Positions 1-5,497 of a stretch of 5,497 bases of DNA are shown piece after piece (within the stretch, counting starts at the first letter, position 1; each line of letters begins with the position of its first letter). Source of the DNA: Salaquimonas sp. (GTDB lineage Bacteria; Pseudomonadota; Alphaproteobacteria; Rhizobiales; Rhizobiaceae); assembly GCA_024639745.1 (NCBI GenBank), contig JAHEHW010000152.1, positions 1 to 5,497 on the forward strand. Direction: 5' to 3'. The notes beneath the pieces are model-generated. The model saw only the letters and a list, made by a program, of their open reading frames with translations, was not told the DNA's origin and did not search any database. Both the position numbers and the translations under genes were made by a program.

Positions 1-40
1 GGTTTCGGACGTCAGCGAAAAATCTAAGAGCAGCAGCTAA
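1..40 (+). CDS. tatA: TatA, twin-arginine translocase subunit, 3' end only
   Basis: Only the last twelve complete codons and a TAA stop (38-40) are present, in the frame starting at base 2. They encode the tail VSDVSEKSKSSS. A short, hydrophilic Lys/Ser/Glu-rich end is typical of TatA in this group, and the gene lies directly upstream of tatB and tatC, as in most alphaproteobacterial tat operons. TatA is the small one-helix subunit that multimerises to form the passage for folded Tat substrates. The membrane helix and amphipathic helix lie outside the window, so the call rests on position and tail composition. Another frame stops at 25-27, but its peptide is not TatA-like. Confidence 0.72.
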   Translation, partial: VSDVSEKSKSSS

Positions 41-64
41 GCGCTGCATGGCGTATTGATTCCT

Positions 65-87
65 GTGACGAGCTTTCAACTCGTCAC
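65..87 (+). other. Perfect stem-loop in the tatA-tatB gap
   Basis: GTGACGAG (65-72) and CTCGTCAC (80-87) form an 8-bp perfect stem around a 7-base loop (73-79). It lies 24 bases after the tatA stop and ends 23 bases before the tatB start. No T-run follows, so it does not look like an intrinsic terminator. An mRNA processing or stability element protecting the tatA 3' end is a reasonable inference but unproven. Confidence 0.55.
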
Positions 88-99
88 CGGCAGCTTCAC

Positions 100-103
100 G
101 GAA
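100..103 (+). promoter_or_regulatory. Ribosome binding site for tatB (supports the TTG start)
   Basis: GGAA sits seven bases before the TTG at 111. It is a modest Shine-Dalgarno match. It supports TTG 111 as the start, because that codon gives exactly the family-conserved N-terminus MFDIGW. Confidence 0.55.
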
Positions 104-110
104 CTGTTCC

Positions 111-719
111 TTGTTTGATATCGGCTGGACGGAAATGCTGGTGGTCGCCTGCGTGGCGATTATTGTGGTGGGCCCAAAGGACCTGCCCAAAATGCTGCGC
201 ACTGTCGGCAAGACCGTCGGCAATTTGAAGAAGCTTGCCGGCGATTTTCAAAAACAGTTCGATGACGCCTTGAAAGAAGCCGAACTCGACGAGGTTAAAA
301 ACCTCTCCAAGGGCAAAGGGTTCACCGCGCTCGATGATATCAAGGAATCGACCAAGAATTTCGAGCGCGATTTCAAGGAGCAGATGACGGGTACACAGAA
401 AGATTTGAATGATGCCGCGAGCGGCGCATCCAAGTCTTCCAGCTCTGCCCAAAAGTCGTCAGCCAGCGAATCGGAATTGCCGAAGCCCAAGTCGGAAACG
501 ACGGCCAATAACAAGCCGGTCGCTTCCGGCAAGAAGGCTGCGGCGACGAAGAAGTCGAGTTCCTCTGCTACAACGAGCACCAAGACATCGACGGGCGCTG
601 GTGCCGGTAAATCCAAATCAGTGACCTCGGCGACCAACAAGCCTGCGGCGGGCACGGCCGCCAAGTCTGCTTCAAAACCTGACAAGGCGAAAACCACGAA
701 ATCGGCGAAAAGTGCATGA
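111..719 (+). CDS. tatB: TatB, Sec-independent protein translocase subunit
   Basis: TatB pairs with TatC in the inner membrane to form the receptor for twin-arginine signal peptides. The 202-residue product starts with MFDIGW, the classical TatB N-terminus. It has one membrane helix at about residues 5-21 with the conserved polar Glu8, then the Gly21-Pro22 hinge and an amphipathic helix at about 23-60. Residues 61-100 are charged and probably helical. Residues 102-202 are a low-complexity Ser/Lys/Ala/Thr-rich basic tail, making the protein longer than E. coli TatB (171 residues). The start is TTG, chosen because it restores the family N-terminus and has GGAA at suitable spacing. The gene ends in a four-base ATGA overlap with tatC, which implies translational coupling. 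Confidence 0.95.
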   Translation: MFDIGWTEMLVVACVAIIVVGPKDLPKMLRTVGKTVGNLKKLAGDFQKQFDDALKEAELDEVKNLSKGKGFTALDDIKESTKNFERDFKEQMTGTQKDLNDAASGASKSSSSAQKSSASESELPKPKSETTANNKPVASGKKAAATKKSSSSATTSTKTSTGAGAGKSKSVTSATNKPAAGTAAKSASKPDKAKTTKSAKSA

Positions 720-1504
720 GCGACGATGATATCGAGGCGTCAAACGCGCCGCTGATCGAACACCTCATCGAATTGCGGCAGCGCCTCATGCGCGCGCTGA
801 TCGCAATTGCTATATTCTTCGTCATCTGCTTCATCTTCGCCGACAAGATTTTTAATATCCTGATCATTCCCTATCAGTGGGGAGCGGGTACCGACGAAGT
901 TCGCTTCGTTTACACCGCGCTGCAGGAATATTTCTTTACTCAGCTAAAGCTCGCCTTTTTCGGCGCCTTGTTCATCGCTTTTCCGGTGATTGCGTCGCAG
1001 ATCTACAAATTCGTTGCGCCCGGTCTGTACAAGAATGAGCGTCAGGCGTTTTTGCCGTTTCTGATCGCGACGCCGATATTGTTCCTCGTGGGATCCTGTC
1101 TCGTTTATTTCCTGATCATGCCGCTTGCGACGCAATTCTTCCTTTCACAGCAGCAATTCGGCGGCGAGGGACAGGCAACCATCGAAAACCTGCAGGCGGT
1201 CAGCACCTATCTCGGTCTGATCATGACGTTGATTTTCGCTTTCGGACTGGTATTTCAGCTTCCGGTGGCGATCACGCTTCTCGCAAAGGTCGGTCTGACG
1301 AATTCCGACTGGCTGAAGGATAAACGCAAATACGCCGTTCTCCTGACGTTCGTCGCCGCGGCTGTGCTGACGCCGCCCGATCCTGTCAGCCAGATCGGCC
1401 TAGCTTTGCCGACGCTGCTCCTTTACGAAGTGTCGATTTACATGGCTCGCTATATCGAGAGGAAGCGTGCGGAAGAAGAGGCAGCGGAAGAAGCTGGCGT
1501 TTAA
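716..1504 (+). CDS. tatC: TatC, Sec-independent protein translocase core subunit
   Basis: TatC is the six-helix inner-membrane protein that recognises the twin-arginine motif and organises TatB and TatA. The 262-residue product is of normal length. It has the N-terminal cytoplasmic motif HLIELRQR (16-23) and the first cytoplasmic loop motif FVAPGLYKNER (99-109). Phe99 and Glu108 in that loop match the signal-peptide-binding Phe94 and Glu103 of E. coli. FQLPV (180-184) carries Gln181 where E. coli has Glu170, and LTPPDP (218-223) carries the conserved Asp222. Hydrophobic segments fall near 25-47, 76-96, 112-136, 162-186, 205-219 and 224-243. The C-terminus is an acidic Glu/Ala-rich tail. Translation is probably coupled to tatB through the ATGA overlap; no strong ribosome binding site is visible. 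Confidence 0.97.
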   Translation: MSDDDIEASNAPLIEHLIELRQRLMRALIAIAIFFVICFIFADKIFNILIIPYQWGAGTDEVRFVYTALQEYFFTQLKLAFFGALFIAFPVIASQIYKFVAPGLYKNERQAFLPFLIATPILFLVGSCLVYFLIMPLATQFFLSQQQFGGEGQATIENLQAVSTYLGLIMTLIFAFGLVFQLPVAITLLAKVGLTNSDWLKDKRKYAVLLTFVAAAVLTPPDPVSQIGLALPTLLLYEVSIYMARYIERKRAEEEAAEEAGV

Positions 1505-1509
1505 GGCCC

Positions 1510-1534
1510 AAGAGCGGTGTTGCCAGCCGCTCTT
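1510..1534 (+). terminator. Terminator-like hairpin after tatC
   Basis: AAGAGCGG (1510-1517) and CCGCTCTT (1527-1534) form an 8-bp perfect GC-containing stem with a 9-base loop. It begins six bases after the tatC stop. The T-tract is poor (TCTTTAC), so it may be a weak terminator or a 3'-end stabilising hairpin. Its position makes it the likely end of the tat transcript. Confidence 0.5.
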
Positions 1535-1560
1535 TACGCCGTTACACGGGACCTGATTTA

Positions 1561-1582
1561 GGCGGAATCCCGCCGCTTGGCG
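1561..1582 (+). other. Two overlapping small hairpins in the serS leader
   Basis: GGCGG (1561-1565) can pair with CCGCC (1570-1574) around loop AATC. Alternatively CGCC (1571-1574) can pair with GGCG (1579-1582) around loop GCTT. The two stems share bases 1571-1574 and exclude each other. They lie about 28 bases before the serS start. The stems are short and could be chance; no T-box signature is seen. Confidence 0.25.
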
Positions 1583-1609
1583 AAATCATAAAGTCTTTCA
1601 GGATGATCC

Positions 1610-2899
1610 ATGTTCGATATCAGGTGGATACGCGAGAACCCGCAGGCCTTTGATGAAGGGTTGAAGAAACGCGGAGTCGAGCCGCAGGCAGAAAGCCTGA
1701 TCGCGCTCGACGAGAAACGCCGCAAGCATGTTGGCAGTGTGCAGGAGGCCCAGCAGCGCCGCAATGCCGCGTCCAAGGAATTCGGCGTCGCCATGAGCCA
1801 GGGCGATACAGCGCGCGCCGAAGAACTAAAGACGGAAGTAGCCGAGATCAAGAAGTTTCTGGGCGAGGCCGAGGAGATCGAGCGCAAGCTCACGGATGAG
1901 CTGAAAGACGCCCTTTCGAACATTCCAAATATCCCGCTCGACGATGTGCCGGTTGGCGCAGATGAGGACGGCAATGTGCTTTATCGGGAGCATGGCGAAA
2001 AGCCCGAACTCGATTTTGAGCCGAAAGAGCATTTCGAGCTTGGCGAGGGCATGGGCGGCATGGATTTCGAACGCGCGGCCAAGCTATCAGGTTCGCGTTT
2101 CGTCGTGCTTTCCGGCGAAATTGCGCGGCTCGAAAGGGCAATCGGCCAGTTCATGCTCGATCTCCACGTGACCGAACACGGCTATATGGAAGTGCAGCCG
2201 CCGCTGCTCGTCAATGATGCGACCATGTACGGCACGGGGCAGCTTCCGAAATTTGCTGAGGATTTGTTTGCGACAACTGATGGCCGCTGGCTCATTCCGA
2301 CCGCAGAGGTTCCGCTGACCAATCTCTTGCGGGATGAAATCCTGGAGCATTCAGCGCTGCCCATGCGGATGACGGGGCTCACCTGTTGCTTCCGTTCGGA
2401 GGCAGGGTCAGCTGGCAAGGATACCCGCGGCATGTTGCGCCAGCACCAGTTCAACAAGGTCGAGCTTGTTTCGATAACCGACAAAGAATCCTCGATTTCA
2501 GAACTGGAACGCATGCTTTCCTGCGCTGAGAAGACCTTGCAGCTGTTGGGGCTTCATTACCGTGTCATGATGCTTTGCACCGGCGATATGGGTTTTGGCG
2601 CGCGCAAGACCTATGACATCGAGGTCTGGCTGCCGGGGCAGGGTGCTTACCGCGAGATATCGTCCTGCTCGGTCTGCGGCGATTTCCAGGCCAGACGCAT
2701 GAATGCCCGCTACCGCGAGGAGGACGGCAAGACGCTGTCACATGTTCACTCGCTGAACGGCTCGGGTGTCGCGGTTGGGCGGATGCTGATTGCAGTGCTC
2801 GAGAATCACCAGAATGCCGATGGTTCTGTAACGGTGCCGGAGGCTCTACGGCCCTATATGCGTGGCGCGGAAGTCATCGGCGCGGGAGACGCGGCCTGA
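1610..2899 (+). CDS. serS: Seryl-tRNA synthetase (class II)
   Basis: Cytoplasmic enzyme that attaches serine to tRNA-Ser, using ATP via seryl-adenylate. The 429 residues match the usual bacterial length. The N-terminus [11 protein letters not shown] is typical, and about residues 25-105 form the charged helical-hairpin arm that grips the long variable arm of tRNA-Ser. The class II catalytic core follows: TAE at 231-233 in [11 protein letters not shown] for serine binding, motif 2 [14 protein letters not shown] (261-274), the [13 protein letters not shown] segment (351-363), and motif 3 around GSGVAVGRM (384-392) with Arg391. All key residues appear intact. AGGA at 1600-1603, six bases before ATG 1610, supports the start. 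The stop overlaps the surE start by one base (TGATG), so the two are probably cotranscribed and translationally coupled. The 105-bp upstream gap probably holds the promoter, but no convincing -35/-10 pair could be read. Confidence 0.98.
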   Translation: MFDIRWIRENPQAFDEGLKKRGVEPQAESLIALDEKRRKHVGSVQEAQQRRNAASKEFGVAMSQGDTARAEELKTEVAEIKKFLGEAEEIERKLTDELKDALSNIPNIPLDDVPVGADEDGNVLYREHGEKPELDFEPKEHFELGEGMGGMDFERAAKLSGSRFVVLSGEIARLERAIGQFMLDLHVTEHGYMEVQPPLLVNDATMYGTGQLPKFAEDLFATTDGRWLIPTAEVPLTNLLRDEILEHSALPMRMTGLTCCFRSEAGSAGKDTRGMLRQHQFNKVELVSITDKESSISELERMLSCAEKTLQLLGLHYRVMMLCTGDMGFGARKTYDIEVWLPGQGAYREISSCSVCGDFQARRMNARYREEDGKTLSHVHSLNGSGVAVGRMLIAVLENHQNADGSVTVPEALRPYMRGAEVIGAGDAA

Positions 2900-3663
2900 T
2901 GCGCATCCTGATCACGAATGATGATGGCATCCATGCGCCGGGTCTGGAGGTGATGCGGCGGATCGCAGCGAAACTGTCAGATGATGTCTGGGTTTGCGCG
3001 CCGGAGACCGACCAGTCGGGACTGGCCCATTCGCTTACGCTTTCCGAGCCGCTTCGGTTGCGGAAGGTCGACGAAAATGTATTTGCGCTGAAGGGAACGC
3101 CGACCGACTGCGTGATCATGGGGATTCGGGAGCTGATGGACACTCCGCCCAATCTGGTGCTTTCCGGCGTGAATTCCGGTCAGAATATCGGCGATGACGT
3201 CAGTTACTCCGGCACGGTCGCGGGTGCCATGGAGGGAGCGCTCCTTGGCATCAAGGCGATAGCGGTATCCCAAGCCTATTCGTGGGACGACGGCCATCGC
3301 AGCATTCCGTGGGAGACGGTGGAGACACGCGGCCCAGATGTTATCCGCAGACTGATCGATAGCGACTTTCCTAATCGGACGCTTGTCAATGTGAACTTTC
3401 CGAATTGCGGACCGGATGACATCGAGGGTGAAGAAATTACGCGCATGGGGAGTTTCAGCCATGGCCTCTTCATGGAGAAGCGGCATGACGGGCGCGGATT
3501 CCCCTATTACTGGCTCAGGTTCGGGCGGGACCGTTCCGAGCGGCGCGAGGGAACCGATATCACCGCGCTTGCCAATCGCAGGATTTCGATTACACCGCTA
3601 AAGCTCGACCTCACTGATGAGGCTTTTGGTGAGAGCCTTGCCGAACGTTTCGGTGAGGACTGA
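2899..3663 (+). CDS. surE: 5'/3'-nucleotidase SurE (survival protein)
   Basis: SurE is a metal-dependent cytoplasmic phosphatase of nucleoside 5'- and 3'-monophosphates, linked in E. coli to stationary-phase survival. The 254-residue product is complete. It opens with [14 protein letters not shown], giving metal ligands Asp8 and Asp9. Ser40 lies in [14 protein letters not shown] and Asn92 in [13 protein letters not shown], completing the four-ligand metal site. The hallmark GTPTDCV (66-72) and [11 protein letters not shown] (103-113) segments are present. A ribosome binding site, GGGAGA (2884-2889), lies inside the end of serS nine bases before the ATG. The ATG shares its A with the serS TGA stop. 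The pcm gene follows after 36 bp with the same GGGAGACG and spacing, which supports a serS-surE-pcm transcription unit. Confidence 0.97.
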   Translation: MRILITNDDGIHAPGLEVMRRIAAKLSDDVWVCAPETDQSGLAHSLTLSEPLRLRKVDENVFALKGTPTDCVIMGIRELMDTPPNLVLSGVNSGQNIGDDVSYSGTVAGAMEGALLGIKAIAVSQAYSWDDGHRSIPWETVETRGPDVIRRLIDSDFPNRTLVNVNFPNCGPDDIEGEEITRMGSFSHGLFMEKRHDGRGFPYYWLRFGRDRSERREGTDITALANRRISITPLKLDLTDEAFGESLAERFGED

Positions 3664-3684
3664 TCAGGGTTTCGGCAGGCATTC

Positions 3685-3690
3685 GGGAGA
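3685..3690 (+). promoter_or_regulatory. Ribosome binding site for pcm (decides the GTG start)
   Basis: GGGAGA lies nine bases before GTG 3700. The same GGGAGACG octamer at the same distance precedes surE (from 2884). The in-frame codon at 3661 is the surE stop, and no other start codon lies between it and 3700. GTG is therefore the only start that includes the N-terminal segment. Confidence 0.75.
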
Positions 3691-3699
3691 CGTAACAAG

Positions 3700-4344
3700 G
3701 TGCCCACGGATCGAAGGGAAGCTGTCGCCAGCCTGTTATTGCGGCTCAGAACCGCCGGCATCATGGAAAAACGGCTTTTCACTGCGTTCGAAGCGGTGCC
3801 CCGGCAGAATTTCGTGCCGCTCATTTATCTCGATTACTCTTATGCCCGGGGCGCCTTTCCCATTGAATGCGGTCAGATCATGACATCCGGCGATCAGGTG
3901 GCAAAAACGCTGCTTGCGCTCGAGCTTGAAGACAAACACCGGGTGCTCGAGATCGGCACCGGCACCGGTTATCAGACCGCGCTGATGTCGCATCTTGCAG
4001 GAAAGATCACGAGTATCGAGCGCTACCGCACACTTGCCGACAAAGCCAGGACGCGACTGGAAACTCTTTCCATCTCCAATGTTCATATAACGCATGGCGA
4101 TGGTCGTGACGGGGTGCCAGGCTCCTTGTTCGATCGTATCATCATCAATGGAGCCTTGCCTGAAGCGCCGAAAGCGCTTTCGGACCAGGTGGCTTCAAAT
4201 GGAATGATCATCGTGCCGATCGGGCCTGCGGACGGCGTTCAGAAGCTGACCCGGCTCGTGAAGGTCGGCTCGCGCTTTAACGTCGAAGAGCTTTTCGATG
4301 TTCGGATGCAGCCGCTTGAAAAAGGCATGTCCAAGGCGATCTAA
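3700..4344 (+). CDS. pcm: Protein-L-isoaspartate O-methyltransferase
   Basis: Pcm uses S-adenosylmethionine to methylate isoaspartyl residues in aged proteins, starting their repair. The 214-residue product has the usual length and fold: an N-terminal helical part (1-35), then RQNFVP (35-40), typical of the family. Next come GAFPIECGQIMTSGDQVA (51-68), SAM motif I VLEIGTGTGYQ (82-92), acidic Glu107 after strand 2 (SIER), GDGRDG (133-138), FDRIIINGALPEAP (144-157) and IIVPIG (170-175). The family usually reads GQTIS-x-P after the first Gly and AAPPEIP-like residues later. Here the Pro is replaced and the second segment is NGALPEAP, so the substrate side is somewhat diverged while the SAM side is intact. 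The GTG start is set by the preceding surE stop and the GGGAGA site. The surE-pcm pairing is conserved in many proteobacteria. Confidence 0.92.
   Translation: MPTDRREAVASLLLRLRTAGIMEKRLFTAFEAVPRQNFVPLIYLDYSYARGAFPIECGQIMTSGDQVAKTLLALELEDKHRVLEIGTGTGYQTALMSHLAGKITSIERYRTLADKARTRLETLSISNVHITHGDGRDGVPGSLFDRIIINGALPEAPKALSDQVASNGMIIVPIGPADGVQKLTRLVKVGSRFNVEELFDVRMQPLEKGMSKAI
4168..4183. repeat. 16-bp perfect palindrome inside pcm
   Basis: CCGAAAGCGCTTTCGG reads identically on both strands. It falls within codons for APKALSD in pcm, about 290 bp upstream of the lipoprotein start. Its GAAAGCGCTTTC core resembles operators of LacI-family regulators. No second copy was seen in this window, so function is unproven. 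Confidence 0.4.
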
Positions 4345-4474
4345 AGTAGCTCGAAGCCAGAATCCGACGCGGCTCCCACGGACGGCTCAGGAAAAATTCT
4401 CCCGCCTTAACGGTCGAGTAACATTAACAATGTCTAATCGGAATTCACCGTTTTCCAGTTTGTAGGTACCGGTA
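4345..4474 (+). promoter_or_regulatory. Intergenic region upstream of the LysM lipoprotein gene, possible promoter
   Basis: This 130-bp gap is the largest between genes in the window and has no clear T-tailed terminator. It contains TTAACGGT (4407-4414) and TTAACAAT (4424-4431), which match 6 and 7 of 8 bases of the alphaproteobacterial CtrA half-site TTAACCAT. A small inverted repeat, ACATT-AAC-AATGT (4421-4433), overlaps the second. GAATC, a CcrM methylation-type site, lies at 4360-4364. AGG at 4464-4466 is a weak ribosome binding site eight bases before the ATG. A separate promoter for the downstream gene is likely, but no confident -35/-10 pair was found. Confidence 0.4.
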
Positions 4475-5497
4475 ATGCTTTCCAGAGTCTTGCGTGATCA
4501 TATTCGTTGCCTGTCGCAGATAGCCTGCCTCGGTCTTGTGGCTGGTCTGGCAAGTGGTTGCAGCTCGAATTTCTCCCGTTTCGATCGCGATCTCTATTCG
4601 GCGCTTCCGCAGTCAAACCAGCAGGCTAACGCTCAGCAGACGGCCCAGAACAATTATCCTGGTAATGTCGACCCAACAACAACCGCGGGAATTGATCCTG
4701 GCGGCCCGATTCCGCTCAGCCAGGTTTCACCGCCACAGGTGGCGCCCGATCATTCGGGGTACCAGCCTGGCAGCCAGCAGTCTTCAACCTATGGCGCCGG
4801 CACGACCTATCCAACGGCCTCGTCTCCAAGCCAATATTCGAATGCCCAGGCGAACGATCCGACCGGTGCAGCGCGTTCCGGCGTCGTGAGCGCCAGCCTG
4901 CCCGCGCCTAAAAATCCGGGCATCGATCCGGTATCGACACAATCCGTATCAAAGCCGCCCGTTGCTTCGGCTCCGGTAGTCCAAACTGGCTCAGTGAAGC
5001 CGCCAAATGGGGTCGGCGGTTGGTCTGGTGCCGGTGGAAACTCGGTGACGATTCAGTCGGGCGAAACGCTGTATAATTTGTCAAAGCGATACGGCGTGCC
5101 GGTCAATGAGATAATGAAGGCTAATGGCATCGAGAATACCAACGATATTCAGGCCGGTCAGCGCGTCACCATTCCGACTTATGAGTATTCGAGCAAGGCG
5201 CCGATCTCGGCGCCGGACAACGATCCGGCTACCAAGGCTGCGCTTTCATCGCGTGGCTTCAATGCGGGAACCTCCGGCACAGCTTCCGCCGGCGATATCT
5301 ACATCGTGCAATCGGGCGATACGCTTTCCAGAATCGCGTCACGTACCAATACGACGGTCGCAAACCTGAAGAACCTCAATGGCTTGGATGGTACTACAAT
5401 CAAGGTCGGGCAGACTCTTAAGGTAGCCGGTAAAGTGACATCGACGCAGGTTGCCAGCCTTAAGCCAACAGCGCCCGTTTCCTCTGCCGCCAATGAG
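4475..5497 (+). CDS. nlpD: LysM-domain lipoprotein, NlpD/DipM-like, 3' end beyond window
   Basis: The frame is open for 341 codons to the window edge with no stop. Residues 1-28 are a lipoprotein signal peptide: basic start (Arg4, Arg7, Arg11), hydrophobic stretch, and lipobox ASGC with acylated Cys29. Ser30 at position +2 predicts outer-membrane sorting by the E. coli rule. About residues 45-185 are a low-complexity Gln/Pro/Ser/Thr-rich linker. LysM1 (about 190-234) contains VTIQSGETLYNLSKRYGV. LysM2 (about 275-317) contains YIVQSGDTLSRIASR and GQTLKV. LysM domains bind peptidoglycan. Two LysM domains after a lipobox, directly downstream of surE-pcm, match NlpD/DipM-type proteins, which usually end in an M23 peptidase-like (often inactive) domain that activates amidases at division. 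That domain would lie beyond the window, so the symbol is inferred from context. ATG 4475 is chosen because it gives a complete signal peptide. Confidence 0.88.
   Translation, partial: MLSRVLRDHIRCLSQIACLGLVAGLASGCSSNFSRFDRDLYSALPQSNQQANAQQTAQNNYPGNVDPTTTAGIDPGGPIPLSQVSPPQVAPDHSGYQPGSQQSSTYGAGTTYPTASSPSQYSNAQANDPTGAARSGVVSASLPAPKNPGIDPVSTQSVSKPPVASAPVVQTGSVKPPNGVGGWSGAGGNSVTIQSGETLYNLSKRYGVPVNEIMKANGIENTNDIQAGQRVTIPTYEYSSKAPISAPDNDPATKAALSSRGFNAGTSGTASAGDIYIVQSGDTLSRIASRTNTTVANLKNLNGLDGTTIKVGQTLKVAGKVTSTQVASLKPTAPVSSAANE

Noticed and set aside
30..47. GCAGC/GCTGC inverted repeat around the tatA stop
   Set aside because: Only a 5-bp stem with no T-run, arising from repeated AGC serine codons. 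Too weak to call a terminator.
248..697. 149-codon open frame on the minus strand across tatB
   Set aside because: It lies wholly opposite tatB, and its Leu/Val/Ala-rich product is what the complement of the Ser/Lys/Ala-rich tail produces. No family features or separate upstream signals are seen.
111..1630. TatB and SerS begin with nearly the same peptide (MFDIGW and MFDIRW) and similar DNA
   Set aside because: Each N-terminus is typical of its own family, and the similarity stops after a few codons. This is coincidence, not a duplication.
2977..3486. 169-codon minus-strand open frame opposite surE
   Set aside because: Shadow of a well-conserved coding gene in GC-rich DNA. The product has no recognisable motif and looks like random translation.
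58..4364. GANTC sites near gene starts (58-62, 1565-1569, 4360-4364) as CcrM-controlled promoters
   Set aside because: GANTC also occurs inside the genes, about as often as expected by chance. No clustering supports regulation.
4345..4400. Intrinsic terminator after pcm
   Set aside because: GGCTC/GGCTC repeats here are direct, not inverted, and no stem followed by a T-tract was found.
4536..4889. 117-codon plus-strand frame overlapping the lipoprotein gene
   Set aside because: Its Arg/Pro/Ser-rich product is typical of an out-of-frame reading. The true frame here has a signal peptide, lipobox and two LysM domains.

Overview
This window is a conserved housekeeping region of an alphaproteobacterium, most likely a member of the Hyphomicrobiales (Rhizobiales). 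The evidence is moderately high GC, non-ATG starts on two genes, TatB, TatC, SerS and SurE sequences of the alphaproteobacterial type, and a tatABC-serS-surE-pcm-LysM lipoprotein gene order that I recall from that group. The genus cannot be fixed by reading alone. All genes lie on the + strand and are tightly packed. I see no insertion sequence, phage gene, CRISPR array, tRNA or rRNA, and no sign of recent transfer.

Layout: positions 1-40 are the last codons of tatA. A 70-bp gap with a perfect 8-bp hairpin precedes tatB (TTG start, 111-719). tatB overlaps tatC (716-1504) by four bases. A terminator-like hairpin at 1510-1534 separates the tat genes from serS (1610-2899). serS overlaps surE (2899-3663) by one base, and pcm (GTG start, 3700-4344) follows 36 bp later. 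A 130-bp gap with possible regulatory motifs precedes an open reading frame with a lipoprotein signal and two LysM domains (4475 to the window end, no stop reached). It is probably the N-terminal part of an NlpD/DipM-type envelope protein.

Function: TatABC exports folded proteins across the inner membrane. SerS charges tRNA-Ser. SurE is a nucleotidase/survival protein and Pcm repairs isoaspartyl damage. The LysM lipoprotein probably binds peptidoglycan and helps control cell-wall splitting at division. The surE-pcm-nlpD order also occurs in gammaproteobacteria ahead of rpoS, so it is an old linkage. In E. coli, division amidases are Tat substrates and NlpD activates one of them, so Tat and the lipoprotein may be functionally linked here too.

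I found no convincing undescribed system. The points most worth a second look are the tatA-tatB hairpin with a TTG start, a diverged substrate-side motif in Pcm, a 16-bp perfect palindrome inside pcm, and CtrA-like half-sites upstream of the lipoprotein gene.
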